From NCBI GenBank assembly GCA_023091665.1, contig JALJCQ010000009.1, positions 2,542,001 to 2,606,000 on the forward strand: a stretch of 64,000 bases of DNA, in the 5' to 3' direction. Positions within the stretch are counted from its first letter, which is position 1. Each line of letters starts with the position of its first letter. Under the pieces are notes generated by a model. That model was not told the origin of the DNA. It saw only the letters and a program-made list of their open reading frames with translations, and did no database searches. A program made the translations under genes and the position numbers. The DNA is from Pythium myriotylum. Lineage: Eukaryota > Oomycota > Peronosporomycetes > Pythiales > Pythiaceae. Below are positions 12,895-27,283 of this stretch, piece after piece.

Positions 12895-14118
12895 AACATA
12901 ACCAATTACAAGTCCAAAAAACATACTCCAACATATGCGCATCACACACACACACACGCACGCACACGCACGCACGCACACACGCACACACCACATGCAT
13001 CAATCCCGCATGCCCCACCAAACAACAATGGCAGACAGATACAGACAGACAGTCATGCTGACAGACAAGTAGACAGACAAGTAGACAAGTAGACAGACAG
13101 ACAGAAATCATTCACCAACCAAAACCAATCCAACCCCTCAAGTTCTCATTACCCCAACCGACCACCCAACCCTCAATGTGACCTGGTCCAGGAACCCCCT
13201 CCCACTCTCACCGTGTCTCGTGGCTTCTTGGATCCACCATGTCGCCGTAGGCGACACTCGCAGTCCATTTTGGCGGCTACAACGCCCTCCTCCACTTTGC
13301 GCATGCCCGAACAAGCGCCAGTTTGCCCTGCACTCCATTCTTCGTCGCCGCGTGGCTGGTGGCCTTGGGGATCACAACACAAAACACGAAGCACAACACT
13401 CCAGAAGCCATGCCTACTCGACGACTCACGCACACCGAGCAACCCTAGAGCAAGGCGAACCGCGTGCGGGTGGAGACGTCCGGTCCGCATCGATAAGAAA
13501 TTTGGAAGGTGGCGCTCGAGGCACCGGGAGCGCCAGGAACGCCACAAACGCGTGGACTCGTCAGTCTACTTACGGCATTCCCACACGTCGTCACGCACGT
13601 CGTTACGGCCCATGGCTACACACCCTTCACGCCTGGAAGAGTAGGCGTTGTCGCGCTGCATGGAGGACTTTTGACGCATACAGAGAGACCTCGTCTCCCT
13701 CGTAATCGTGCTCACAATTGTGATCGTGACCATGGCCATGATCGTGGTTGGGGTCGTGGCCGTGGTCGTGGTTGTGGTTGTGGTCGGAGCTACAGCTGGA
13801 CCTGGACCTGGGCCCATGGCGCTTGGTGAGTGAGTGAGTGTGTGGGCGATAGAGCGAAGCCCCGATCCGAGGACGACAGATCTGCTGCTAGTTGCGGGAT
13901 GAGAGGGAGCAAGGGAGCAAGGGGGCAAGGGAGCGAGGAAGCGAGGAAGCGAGGGGGTGGGCGCAGGAAAGCAGGATAAAGCGAGCGTGGGGTAGGTAGT
14001 GAGTATGTTTGTTTATTTTGTATGGAAAGTGTGGCGTGTGTTGTTTATGCCGTGCTTGTTTTGTGCAGTGTGAATATGGATTCTTGTGTGTCGCGTTGGG
14101 GGGTAAAAGTAAAGAGAA

Positions 14119-14190
14119 GGGCCCTGCCGGAGATCGAATCCGGGACCTCTCGAACCCAAATCGAGAATCATACCACTAGACCACAGGGCC
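14119..14190 (-). tRNA. tRNA-Pro (TGG), copy 11
   Basis: In the 1296-bp unit 13057-14352. Matches copy 1. Confidence 0.96.
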
Positions 14191-15414
14191 AACATAACCA
14201 ATTACAAGTCCAAAAAACATACTCCAACATATGCGCATCACACACACACACACGCACGCACACGCACGCACGCACACACGCACACACCACATGCATCAAT
14301 CCCGCATGCCCCACCAAACAACAATGGCAGACAGATACAGACAGACAGTCATGCTGACAGACAAGTAGACAGACAAGTAGACAAGTAGACAGACAGACAG
14401 AAATCATTCACCAACCAAAACCAATCCAACCCCTCAAGTTCTCATTACCCCAACCGACCACCCAACCCTCAATGTGACCTGGTCCAGGAACCCCCTCCCA
14501 CTCTCACCGTGTCTCGTGGCTTCTTGGATCCACCATGTCGCCGTAGGCGACACTCGCAGTCCATTTTGGCGGCTACAACGCCCTCCTCCACTTTGCGCAT
14601 GCCCGAACAAGCGCCAGTTTGCCCTGCACTCCATTCTTCGTCGCCGCGTGGCTGGTGGCCTTGGGGATCACAACACAAAACACGAAGCACAACACTCCAG
14701 AAGCCATGCCTACTCGACGACTCACGCACACCGAGCAACCCTAGAGCAAGGCGAACCGCGTGCGGGTGGAGACGTCCGGTCCGCATCGATAAGAAATTTG
14801 GAAGGTGGCGCTCGAGGCACCGGGAGCGCCAGGAACGCCACAAACGCGTGGACTCGTCAGTCTACTTACGGCATTCCCACACGTCGTCACGCACGTCGTT
14901 ACGGCCCATGGCTACACACCCTTCACGCCTGGAAGAGTAGGCGTTGTCGCGCTGCATGGAGGACTTTTGACGCATACAGAGAGACCTCGTCTCCCTCGTA
15001 ATCGTGCTCACAATTGTGATCGTGACCATGGCCATGATCGTGGTTGGGGTCGTGGCCGTGGTCGTGGTTGTGGTTGTGGTCGGAGCTACAGCTGGACCTG
15101 GACCTGGGCCCATGGCGCTTGGTGAGTGAGTGAGTGTGTGGGCGATAGAGCGAAGCCCCGATCCGAGGACGACAGATCTGCTGCTAGTTGCGGGATGAGA
15201 GGGAGCAAGGGAGCAAGGGGGCAAGGGAGCGAGGAAGCGAGGAAGCGAGGGGGTGGGCGCAGGAAAGCAGGATAAAGCGAGCGTGGGGTAGGTAGTGAGT
15301 ATGTTTGTTTATTTTGTATGGAAAGTGTGGCGTGTGTTGTTTATGCCGTGCTTGTTTTGTGCAGTGTGAATATGGATTCTTGTGTGTCGCGTTGGGGGGT
15401 AAAAGTAAAGAGAA

Positions 15415-15486
15415 GGGCCCTGCCGGAGATCGAATCCGGGACCTCTCGAACCCAAATCGAGAATCATACCACTAGACCACAGGGCC
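15415..15486 (-). tRNA. tRNA-Pro (TGG), copy 12
   Basis: In the 1296-bp unit 14353-15648. Matches copy 1. Confidence 0.96.
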
Positions 15487-16710
15487 AACATAACCAATTA
15501 CAAGTCCAAAAAACATACTCCAACATATGCGCATCACACACACACACACGCACGCACACGCACGCACGCACACACGCACACACCACATGCATCAATCCCG
15601 CATGCCCCACCAAACAACAATGGCAGACAGATACAGACAGACAGTCATGCTGACAGACAAGTAGACAGACAAGTAGACAAGTAGACAGACAGACAGAAAT
15701 CATTCACCAACCAAAACCAATCCAACCCCTCAAGTTCTCATTACCCCAACCGACCACCCAACCCTCAATGTGACCTGGTCCAGGAACCCCCTCCCACTCT
15801 CACCGTGTCTCGTGGCTTCTTGGATCCACCATGTCGCCGTAGGCGACACTCGCAGTCCATTTTGGCGGCTACAACGCCCTCCTCCACTTTGCGCATGCCC
15901 GAACAAGCGCCAGTTTGCCCTGCACTCCATTCTTCGTCGCCGCGTGGCTGGTGGCCTTGGGGATCACAACACAAAACACGAAGCACAACACTCCAGAAGC
16001 CATGCCTACTCGACGACTCACGCACACCGAGCAACCCTAGAGCAAGGCGAACCGCGTGCGGGTGGAGACGTCCGGTCCGCATCGATAAGAAATTTGGAAG
16101 GTGGCGCTCGAGGCACCGGGAGCGCCAGGAACGCCACAAACGCGTGGACTCGTCAGTCTACTTACGGCATTCCCACACGTCGTCACGCACGTCGTTACGG
16201 CCCATGGCTACACACCCTTCACGCCTGGAAGAGTAGGCGTTGTCGCGCTGCATGGAGGACTTTTGACGCATACAGAGAGACCTCGTCTCCCTCGTAATCG
16301 TGCTCACAATTGTGATCGTGACCATGGCCATGATCGTGGTTGGGGTCGTGGCCGTGGTCGTGGTTGTGGTTGTGGTCGGAGCTACAGCTGGACCTGGACC
16401 TGGGCCCATGGCGCTTGGTGAGTGAGTGAGTGTGTGGGCGATAGAGCGAAGCCCCGATCCGAGGACGACAGATCTGCTGCTAGTTGCGGGATGAGAGGGA
16501 GCAAGGGAGCAAGGGGGCAAGGGAGCGAGGAAGCGAGGAAGCGAGGGGGTGGGCGCAGGAAAGCAGGATAAAGCGAGCGTGGGGTAGGTAGTGAGTATGT
16601 TTGTTTATTTTGTATGGAAAGTGTGGCGTGTGTTGTTTATGCCGTGCTTGTTTTGTGCAGTGTGAATATGGATTCTTGTGTGTCGCGTTGGGGGGTAAAA
16701 GTAAAGAGAA

Positions 16711-16782
16711 GGGCCCTGCCGGAGATCGAATCCGGGACCTCTCGAACCCAAATCGAGAATCATACCACTAGACCACAGGGCC
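16711..16782 (-). tRNA. tRNA-Pro (TGG), copy 13
   Basis: In the 1296-bp unit 15649-16944. Matches copy 1. Confidence 0.96.
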
Positions 16783-18018
16783 AACATAACCAATTACAAG
16801 TCCAAAAAACATACTCCAACATATGCGCATCACACACACACACACGCACGCACACGCACGCACGCACACACGCACACACCACATGCATCAATCCCGCATG
16901 CCCCACCAAACAACAATGGCAGACAGATACAGACAGACAGTCATGCTGACAGACAAGTAGACAGACAAGTAGACAGACAAGTAGACAAGTAGACAGACAG
17001 ACAGAAATCATTCACCAACCAAAACCAATCCAACCCCTCAAGTTCTCATTACCCCAACCGACCACCCAACCCTCAATGTGACCTGGTCCAGGAACCCCCT
17101 CCCACTCTCACCGTGTCTCGTGGCTTCTTGGATCCACCATGTCGCCGTAGGCGACACTCGCAGTCCATTTTGGCGGCTACAACGCCCTCCTCCACTTTGC
17201 GCATGCCCGAACAAGCGCCAGTTTGCCCTGCACTCCATTCTTCGTCGCCGCGTGGCTGGTGGCCTTGGGGATCACAACACAAAACACGAAGCACAACACT
17301 CCAGAAGCCATGCCTACTCGACGACTCACGCACACCGAGCAACCCTAGAGCAAGGCGAACCGCGTGCGGGTGGAGACGTCCGGTCCGCATCGATAAGAAA
17401 TTTGGAAGGTGGCGCTCGAGGCACCGGGAGCGCCAGGAACGCCACAAACGCGTGGACTCGTCAGTCTACTTACGGCATTCCCACACGTCGTCACGCACGT
17501 CGTTACGGCCCATGGCTACACACCCTTCACGCCTGGACGAGTAGGCGTTGTCGCGCTGCATGGAGGACTTTTGACGCATACAGAGAGACCTCGTCTCCCT
17601 CGTAATCGTGCTCACAATTGTGATCGTGACCATGGCCATGATCGTGGTTGGGGTCGTGGCCGTGGTCGTGGTTGTGGTTGTGGTCGGAGCTACAGCTGGA
17701 CCTGGACCTGGGCCCATGGCGCTTGGTGAGTGAGTGAGTGTGTGGGCGATAGAGCGAAGCCCCGATCCGAGGACGACAGATCTGCTGCTAGTTGCGGGAT
17801 GAGAGGGAGCAAGGGAGCAAGGGGGCAAGGGAGCGAGGAAGCGAGGAAGCGAGGGGGTGGGCGCAGGAAAGCAGGATAAAGCGAGCGTGGGGTAGGTAGT
17901 GAGTATGTTTGTTTATTTTGTATGGAAAGTGTGGCGTGTGTTGTTTATGCCGTGCTTGTTTTGTGCAGTGTGAATATGGATTCTTGTGTGTCGCGTTGGG
18001 GGGTAAAAGTAAAGAGAA

Positions 18019-18090
18019 GGGCCCTGCCGGAGATCGAATCCGGGACCTCTCGAACCCAAATCGAGAATCATACCACTAGACCACAGGGCC
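18019..18090 (-). tRNA. tRNA-Pro (TGG), copy 14
   Basis: In the 1308-bp unit 16945-18252, which has the CTGGACGAG variant near 17535 (CTGGAAGAG elsewhere). tRNA matches copy 1. Confidence 0.96.
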
Positions 18091-19326
18091 AACATAACCA
18101 ATTACAAGTCCAAAAAACATACTCCAACATATGCGCATCACACACACACACACGCACGCACACGCACGCACGCACACACGCACACACCACATGCATCAAT
18201 CCCGCATGCCCCACCAAACAACAATGGCAGACAGATACAGACAGACAGTCATGCTGACAGACAAGTAGACAGACAAGTAGACAGACAAGTAGACAAGTAG
18301 ACAGACAGACAGAAATCATTCACCAACCAAAACCAATCCAACCCCTCAAGTTCTCATTACCCCAACCGACCACCCAACCCTCAATGTGACCTGGTCCAGG
18401 AACCCCCTCCCACTCTCACCGTGTCTCGTGGCTTCTTGGATCCACCATGTCGCCGTAGGCGACACTCGCAGTCCATTTTGGCGGCTACAACGCCCTCCTC
18501 CACTTTGCGCATGCCCGAACAAGCGCCAGTTTGCCCTGCACTCCATTCTTCGTCGCCGCGTGGCTGGTGGCCTTGGGGATCACAACACAAAACACGAAGC
18601 ACAACACTCCAGAAGCCATGCCTACTCGACGACTCACGCACACCGAGCAACCCTAGAGCAAGGCGAACCGCGTGCGGGTGGAGACGTCCGGTCCGCATCG
18701 ATAAGAAATTTGGAAGGTGGCGCTCGAGGCACCGGGAGCGCCAGGAACGCCACAAACGCGTGGACTCGTCAGTCTACTTACGGCATTCCCACACGTCGTC
18801 ACGCACGTCGTTACGGCCCATGGCTACACACCCTTCACGCCTGGAAGAGTAGGCGTTGTCGCGCTGCATGGAGGACTTTTGACGCATACAGAGAGACCTC
18901 GTCTCCCTCGTAATCGTGCTCACAATTGTGATCGTGACCATGGCCATGATCGTGGTTGGGGTCGTGGCCGTGGTCGTGGTTGTGGTTGTGGTCGGAGCTA
19001 CAGCTGGACCTGGACCTGGGCCCATGGCGCTTGGTGAGTGAGTGAGTGTGTGGGCGATAGAGCGAAGCCCCGATCCGAGGACGACAGATCTGCTGCTAGT
19101 TGCGGGATGAGAGGGAGCAAGGGAGCAAGGGGGCAAGGGAGCGAGGAAGCGAGGAAGCGAGGGGGTGGGCGCAGGAAAGCAGGATAAAGCGAGCGTGGGG
19201 TAGGTAGTGAGTATGTTTGTTTATTTTGTATGGAAAGTGTGGCGTGTGTTGTTTATGCCGTGCTTGTTTTGTGCAGTGTGAATATGGATTCTTGTGTGTC
19301 GCGTTGGGGGGTAAAAGTAAAGAGAA

Positions 19327-19398
19327 GGGCCCTGCCGGAGATCGAATCCGGGACCTCTCGAACCCAAATCGAGAATCATACCACTAGACCACAGGGCC
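19327..19398 (-). tRNA. tRNA-Pro (TGG), copy 15
   Basis: In the 1308-bp unit 18253-19560. Matches copy 1. Confidence 0.96.
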
Positions 19399-20634
19399 AA
19401 CATAACCAATTACAAGTCCAAAAAACATACTCCAACATATGCGCATCACACACACACACACGCACGCACACGCACGCACGCACACACGCACACACCACAT
19501 GCATCAATCCCGCATGCCCCACCAAACAACAATGGCAGACAGATACAGACAGACAGTCATGCTGACAGACAAGTAGACAGACAAGTAGACAGACAAGTAG
19601 ACAAGTAGACAGACAGACAGAAATCATTCACCAACCAAAACCAATCCAACCCCTCAAGTTCTCATTACCCCAACCGACCACCCAACCCTCAATGTGACCT
19701 GGTCCAGGAACCCCCTCCCACTCTCACCGTGTCTCGTGGCTTCTTGGATCCACCATGTCGCCGTAGGCGACACTCGCAGTCCATTTTGGCGGCTACAACG
19801 CCCTCCTCCACTTTGCGCATGCCCGAACAAGCGCCAGTTTGCCCTGCACTCCATTCTTCGTCGCCGCGTGGCTGGTGGCCTTGGGGATCACAACACAAAA
19901 CACGAAGCACAACACTCCAGAAGCCATGCCTACTCGACGACTCACGCACACCGAGCAACCCTAGAGCAAGGCGAACCGCGTGCGGGTGGAGACGTCCGGT
20001 CCGCATCGATAAGAAATTTGGAAGGTGGCGCTCGAGGCACCGGGAGCGCCAGGAACGCCACAAACGCGTGGACTCGTCAGTCTACTTACGGCATTCCCAC
20101 ACGTCGTCACGCACGTCGTTACGGCCCATGGCTACACACCCTTCACGCCTGGAAGAGTAGGCGTTGTCGCGCTGCATGGAGGACTTTTGACGCATACAGA
20201 GAGACCTCGTCTCCCTCGTAATCGTGCTCACAATTGTGATCGTGACCATGGCCATGATCGTGGTTGGGGTCGTGGCCGTGGTCGTGGTTGTGGTTGTGGT
20301 CGGAGCTACAGCTGGACCTGGACCTGGGCCCATGGCGCTTGGTGAGTGAGTGAGTGTGTGGGCGATAGAGCGAAGCCCCGATCCGAGGACGACAGATCTG
20401 CTGCTAGTTGCGGGATGAGAGGGAGCAAGGGAGCAAGGGGGCAAGGGAGCGAGGAAGCGAGGAAGCGAGGGGGTGGGCGCAGGAAAGCAGGATAAAGCGA
20501 GCGTGGGGTAGGTAGTGAGTATGTTTGTTTATTTTGTATGGAAAGTGTGGCGTGTGTTGTTTATGCCGTGCTTGTTTTGTGCAGTGTGAATATGGATTCT
20601 TGTGTGTCGCGTTGGGGGGTAAAAGTAAAGAGAA

Positions 20635-20706
20635 GGGCCCTGCCGGAGATCGAATCCGGGACCTCTCGAACCCAAATCGAGAATCATACCACTAGACCAC
20701 AGGGCC
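20635..20706 (-). tRNA. tRNA-Pro (TGG), copy 16
   Basis: In the 1308-bp unit 19561-20868. Matches copy 1. Confidence 0.96.
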
Positions 20707-21942
20707 AACATAACCAATTACAAGTCCAAAAAACATACTCCAACATATGCGCATCACACACACACACACGCACGCACACGCACGCACGCACACACGCACA
20801 CACCACATGCATCAATCCCGCATGCCCCACCAAACAACAATGGCAGACAGATACAGACAGACAGTCATGCTGACAGACAAGTAGACAGACAAGTAGACAG
20901 ACAAGTAGACAAGTAGACAGACAGACAGAAATCATTCACCAACCAAAACCAATCCAACCCCTCAAGTTCTCATTACCCCAACCGACCACCCAACCCTCAA
21001 TGTGACCTGGTCCAGGAACCCCCTCCCACTCTCACCGTGTCTCGTGGCTTCTTGGATCCACCATGTCGCCGTAGGCGACACTCGCAGTCCATTTTGGCGG
21101 CTACAACGCCCTCCTCCACTTTGCGCATGCCCGAACAAGCGCCAGTTTGCCCTGCACTCCATTCTTCGTCGCCGCGTGGCTGGTGGCCTTGGGGATCACA
21201 ACACAAAACACGAAGCACAACACTCCAGAAGCCATGCCTACTCGACGACTCACGCACACCGAGCAACCCTAGAGCAAGGCGAACCGCGTGCGGGTGGAGA
21301 CGTCCGGTCCGCATCGATAAGAAATTTGGAAGGTGGCGCTCGAGGCACCGGGAGCGCCAGGAACGCCACAAACGCGTGGACTCGTCAGTCTACTTACGGC
21401 ATTCCCACACGTCGTCACGCACGTCGTTACGGCCCATGGCTACACACCCTTCACGCCTGGACGAGTAGGCGTTGTCGCGCTGCATGGAGGACTTTTGACG
21501 CATACAGAGAGACCTCGTCTCCCTCGTAATCGTGCTCACAATTGTGATCGTGACCATGGCCATGATCGTGGTTGGGGTCGTGGCCGTGGTCGTGGTTGTG
21601 GTTGTGGTCGGAGCTACAGCTGGACCTGGACCTGGGCCCATGGCGCTTGGTGAGTGAGTGAGTGTGTGGGCGATAGAGCGAAGCCCCGATCCGAGGACGA
21701 CAGATCTGCTGCTAGTTGCGGGATGAGAGGGAGCAAGGGAGCAAGGGGGCAAGGGAGCGAGGAAGCGAGGAAGCGAGGGGGTGGGCGCAGGAAAGCAGGA
21801 TAAAGCGAGCGTGGGGTAGGTAGTGAGTATGTTTGTTTATTTTGTATGGAAAGTGTGGCGTGTGTTGTTTATGCCGTGCTTGTTTTGTGCAGTGTGAATA
21901 TGGATTCTTGTGTGTCGCGTTGGGGGGTAAAAGTAAAGAGAA

Positions 21943-22014
21943 GGGCCCTGCCGGAGATCGAATCCGGGACCTCTCGAACCCAAATCGAGAATCATACCAC
22001 TAGACCACAGGGCC
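21943..22014 (-). tRNA. tRNA-Pro (TGG), copy 17
   Basis: In the 1308-bp unit 20869-22176, which again has the CTGGACGAG variant. tRNA matches copy 1. Confidence 0.96.
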
Positions 22015-23250
22015 AACATAACCAATTACAAGTCCAAAAAACATACTCCAACATATGCGCATCACACACACACACACGCACGCACACGCACGCACGCACA
22101 CACGCACACACCACATGCATCAATCCCGCATGCCCCACCAAACAACAATGGCAGACAGATACAGACAGACAGTCATGCTGACAGACAAGTAGACAGACAA
22201 GTAGACAGACAAGTAGACAAGTAGACAGACAGACAGAAATCATTCACCAACCAAAACCAATCCAACCCCTCAAGTTCTCATTACCCCAACCGACCACCCA
22301 ACCCTCAATGTGACCTGGTCCAGGAACCCCCTCCCACTCTCACCGTGTCTCGTGGCTTCTTGGATCCACCATGTCGCCGTAGGCGACACTCACAGTCCAT
22401 TTTGGCGGCTACAACGCCCTCCTCCACTTTGCGCATGCCCGAACAAGCGCCAGTTTGCCCTGCACTCCATTCTTCGTCGCCGCGTGGCTGGTGGCCTTGG
22501 GGATCACAACACAAAACACGAAGCACAACACTCCAGAAGCCATGCCTACTCGACGACTCACGCACACCGAGCAACCCTAGAGCAAGGCGAACCGCGTGCG
22601 GGTGGAGACGTCCGGTCCGCATCGATAAGAAATTTGGAAGGTGGCGCTCGAGACACCGGGAGCGCCAGGAACGCCACAAACGCGTGGACTCGTCAGTCTA
22701 CTTACGGCATTCCCACACGTCGTCACGCACGTCGTTACGGCCCATGGCTACACACCCTTCACGCCTGGAAGAGTAGGCGTTGTCGCGCTGCATGGAGGAC
22801 TTTTGACGCATACAGAGAGACCTCGTCTCCCTCGTAATCGTGCTCACAATTGTGATCGTGACCATGGCCATGATCGTGGTTGGGGTCGTGGCCGTGGTCG
22901 TGGTTGTGGTTGTGGTCGGAGCTACAGCTGGACCTGGACCTGGGCCCATGGCGCTTGGTGAGTGAGTGAGTGTGTGGGCGATAGAGCGAAGCCCCGATCC
23001 GAGGACGACAGATCTGCTGCTAGTTGCGGGATGAGAGGGAGCAAGGGAGCAAGGGGGCAAGGGAGCGAGGAAGCGAGGAAGCGAGGGGGTGGGCGCAGGA
23101 AAGCAGGATAAAGCGAGCGTGGGGTAGGTAGTGAGTATGTTTGTTTATTTTGTATGGAAAGTGTGGCGTGTGTTGTTTATGCCGTGCTTGTTTTGTGCAG
23201 TGTGAATATGGATTCTTGTGTGTCGCGTTGGGGGGTAAAAGTAAAGAGAA

Positions 23251-23322
23251 GGGCCCTGCCGGAGATCGAATCCGGGACCTCTCGAACCCAAATCGAGAAT
23301 CATACCACTAGACCACAGGGCC
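23251..23322 (-). tRNA. tRNA-Pro (TGG), copy 18
   Basis: In the 1308-bp unit 22177-23484, which has a private CTCACAGTC change near 22391 and the CTCGAGACACC variant. tRNA matches copy 1. Confidence 0.96.
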
Positions 23323-24575
23323 AACATAACCAATTACAAGTCCAAAAAACATACTCCAACATATGCGCATCACACACACACACACGCACGCACACGCACG
23401 CACGCACACACGCACACACCACATGCATCAATCCCGCATGCCCCACCAAACAACAATGGCAGACAGATACAGACAGACAGTCATGCTGACAGACAAGTAG
23501 ACAGACAAGTAGACAGACAAGTAGACAAGTAGACAGACAGACAGAAATCATTCACCAACCAAAACCAATCCAACCCCTCAAGTTCTCATTACCCCAACCG
23601 ACCACCCAACCCTCAATGTGACCTGGTCCAGGAACCCCCTCCCACTCTCACCGTGTCTCGTGGCTTCTTGGATCCACCATGTCGCCGTAGGCGACACTCG
23701 CAGTCCATTTTGGCGGCTACAACGCCCTCCTCCACTTTGCGCATGCCCGAACAAGCGCCAGTTTGCCCTGCACTCCATTCTTCGTCGCCGCGTGGCTGGT
23801 GGCCTTGGGGATCACAACACAAAACACGAAGCACAACACTCCAGAAGCCATGCCTACTCGACGACTCACGCACACCGAGCAACCCTAGAGCAAGGCGAAC
23901 CGCGTGCGGGTGGAGACGTCCGGTCCGCATCGATAAGAAATTTGGAAGGTGGCGCTCGAGGCACCGGGAGCGCCAGGAACGCCACAAACGCGTGGACTCG
24001 TCAGTCTACTTACGGCATTCCCACACGTCGTCACGCACGTCGTTACGGCCCATGGCTACACACCCTTCACGCCTGGAAGAGTAGGCGTTGTCGCGCTGCA
24101 TGGAGGACTTTTGACGCATACAGAGAGACCTCGTCTCCCTCGTAATCGTGCTCACAATTGTGATCGTGACCATGGCCATGATCGTGGTTGGGGTCGTGGC
24201 CGTGGTCGTGGTTGTGGTTGTGGTCGGAGCTACAGCTGGACCTGGACCTGGGCCCATGGCGCTTGGTGAGTGAGTGAGTGTGTGGGCGATAGAGCGAAGC
24301 CCCGACCCGAGGACGACAGATCTGCTGCTAGTTGCGGGATGGGGGGGGGGGGGGGGGGGGGGCATGAGAGGGAGCAAGGGGGCAAGGGAGCGAGGAAGCG
24401 AGGAAGCGAGGGGGTGGGCGCAGGAAAGCAGGATAAAGCGAGCGTGGGGTAGGTAGTGAGTATGTTTGTTTATTTTGTATGGAAAGTGTGGCGTGTGTTG
24501 TTTATGCCGTGCTTGTTTTGTGCAGTGTGAATATGGATTCTTGTGTGTCGCGTTGGGGGGTAAAAGTAAAGAGAA

Positions 24576-24647
24576 GGGCCCTGCCGGAGATCGAATCCGG
24601 GACCTCTCGAACCCAAATCGAGAATCATACCACTAGACCACAGGGCC
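24576..24647 (-). tRNA. tRNA-Pro (TGG), copy 19
   Basis: In the 1325-bp unit 23485-24809, the first with a poly-G tract (22 G). tRNA matches copy 1. Confidence 0.96.
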
Positions 24648-25883
24648 AACATAACCAATTACAAGTCCAAAAAACATACTCCAACATATGCGCATCACAC
24701 ACACACACACGCACGCACACGCACGCACGCACACACGCACACACCACATGCATCAATCCCGCATGCCCCACCAAACAACAATGGCAGACAGATACAGACA
24801 GACAGTCATGCTGACAGACAAGTAGACAGACAAGTAGACAGACAAGTAGACAAGTAGACAGACAGACAGAAATCATTCACCAACCAAAACCAATCCAACC
24901 CCTCAAGTTCTCATTACCCCAACCGACCACCCAACCCTCAATGTGACCTGGTCCAGGAACCCCCTCCCACTCTCACCGTGTCTCGTGGCTTCTTGGATCC
25001 ACCATGTCGCCGTAGGCGACACTCGCAGTCCATTTTGGCGGCTACAACGCCCTCCTCCACTTTGCGCATGCCCGAACAAGCGCCAGTTTGCCCTGCACTC
25101 CATTCTTCGTCGCCGCGTGGCTGGTGGCCTTGGGGATCACAACACAAAACACGAAGCACAACACTCCAGAAGCCATGCCTACTCGACGACTCACGCACAC
25201 CGAGCAACCCTAGAGCAAGGCGAACCGCGTGCGGGTGGAGACGTCCGGTCCGCATCGATAAGAAATTTGGAAGGTGGCGCTCGAGGCACCGGGAGCGCCA
25301 GGAACGCCACAAACGCGTGGACTCGTCAGTCTACTTACGGCATTCCCACACGTCGTCACGCACGTCGTTACGGCCCATGGCTACACACCCTTCACGCCTG
25401 GAAGAGTAGGCGTTGTCGCGCTGCATGGAGGACTTTTGACGCATACAGAGAGACCTCGTCTCCCTCGTAATCGTGCTCACAATTGTGATCGTGACCATGG
25501 CCATGATCGTGGTTGGGGTCGTGGCCGTGGTCGTGGTTGTGGTTGTGGTCGGAGCTACAGCTGGACCTGGACCTGGGCCCATGGCGCTTGGTGAGTGAGT
25601 GAGTGTGTGGGCGATAGAGCGAAGCCCCGATCCGAGGACGACAGATCTGCTGCTAGTTGCGGGATGAGAGGGAGCAAGGGAGCAAGGGGGCAAGGGAGCG
25701 AGGAAGCGAGGAAGCGAGGGGGTGGGCGCAGGAAAGCAGGATAAAGCGAGCGTGGGGTAGGTAGTGAGTATGTTTGTTTATTTTGTATGGAAAGTGTGGC
25801 GTGTGTTGTTTATGCCGTGCTTGTTTTGTGCAGTGTGAATATGGATTCTTGTGTGTCGCGTTGGGGGGTAAAAGTAAAGAGAA

Positions 25884-25955
25884 GGGCCCTGCCGGAGATC
25901 GAATCCGGGACCTCTCGAACCCAAATCGAGAATCATACCACTAGACCACAGGGCC
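25884..25955 (-). tRNA. tRNA-Pro (TGG), copy 20
   Basis: In the 1308-bp unit 24810-26117, which lacks poly-G although both neighbours have it. tRNA matches copy 1. Confidence 0.96.
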
Positions 25956-27211
25956 AACATAACCAATTACAAGTCCAAAAAACATACTCCAACATATGCG
26001 CATCACACACACACACACGCACGCACACGCACGCACGCACACACGCACACACCACATGCATCAATCCCGCATGCCCCACCAAACAACAATGGCAGACAGA
26101 TACAGACAGACAGTCATGCTGACAGACAAGTAGACAGACAAGTAGACAGACAAGTAGACAAGTAGACAGACAGACAGAAATCATTCACCAACCAAAACCA
26201 ATCCAACCCCTCAAGTTCTCATTACCCCAACCGACCACCCAACCCTCAATGTGACCTGGTCCAGGAACCCCCTCCCACTCTCACCGTGTCTCGTGGCTTC
26301 TTGGATCCACCATGTCGCCGTAGGCGACACTCGCAGTCCGTTTTGGCGGCTACAACGCCCTCCTCCACTTTGCGCATGCCCGAACAAGCGCCAGTTTGCC
26401 CTGCACTCCATTCTTCGTCGCCGCGTGGCTGGTGGCCTTGGGGATCACAACACAAAACACGAAGCACAACACTCCAGAAGCCATGCCTACTCGACGACTC
26501 ACGCACACCGAGCAACCCTAGAGCAAGGCGAACCGCGTGCGGGTGGAGACGTCCGGTCCGCATCGATAAGAAATTTGGAAGGTGGCGCTCGAGGCACCGG
26601 GAGCGCCAGGAACGCCACAAACGCGTGGACTCGTCAGTCTACTTACGGCATTCCCACACGTCGTCACGCACGTCGTTACGGCCCATGGCTACACACCCTT
26701 CACGCCTGGACGAGTAGGCGTTGTCGCGCTGCATGGAGGACTTTTGACGCATACAGAGAGACCTCGTCTCCCTCGTAATCGTGCTCACAATTGTGATCGT
26801 GACCATGGCCATGATCGTGGTTGGGGTCGTGGCCGTGGTCGTGGTTGTGGTTGTGGTCGGAGCTACAGCTGGACCTGGACCTGGGCCCATGGCGCTTGGT
26901 GAGTGAGTGAGTGTGTGGGCGATAGAGCGAAGCCCCGACCCGAGGACGACAGATCTGCTGCTAGTTGCGGGATGGGGGGGGGGGGGGGGGGGGGGGGGCA
27001 TGAGAGGGAGCAAGGGGGCAAGGGAGCGAGGAAGCGAGGAAGCGAGGGGGTGGGCGCAGGAAAGCAGGATAAAGCGAGCGTGGGGTAGGTAGTGAGTATG
27101 TTTGTTTATTTTGTATGGAAAGTGTGGCGTGTGTTGTTTATGCCGTGCTTGTTTTGTGCAGTGTGAATATGGATTCTTGTGTGTCGCGTTGGGGGGTAAA
27201 AGTAAAGAGAA

Positions 27212-27283
27212 GGGCCCTGCCGGAGATCGAATCCGGGACCTCTCGAACCCAAATCGAGAATCATACCACTAGACCACAGGGCC
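27212..27283 (-). tRNA. tRNA-Pro (TGG), copy 21
   Basis: In the 1328-bp unit 26118-27445 (25 G). tRNA matches copy 1. Confidence 0.96.
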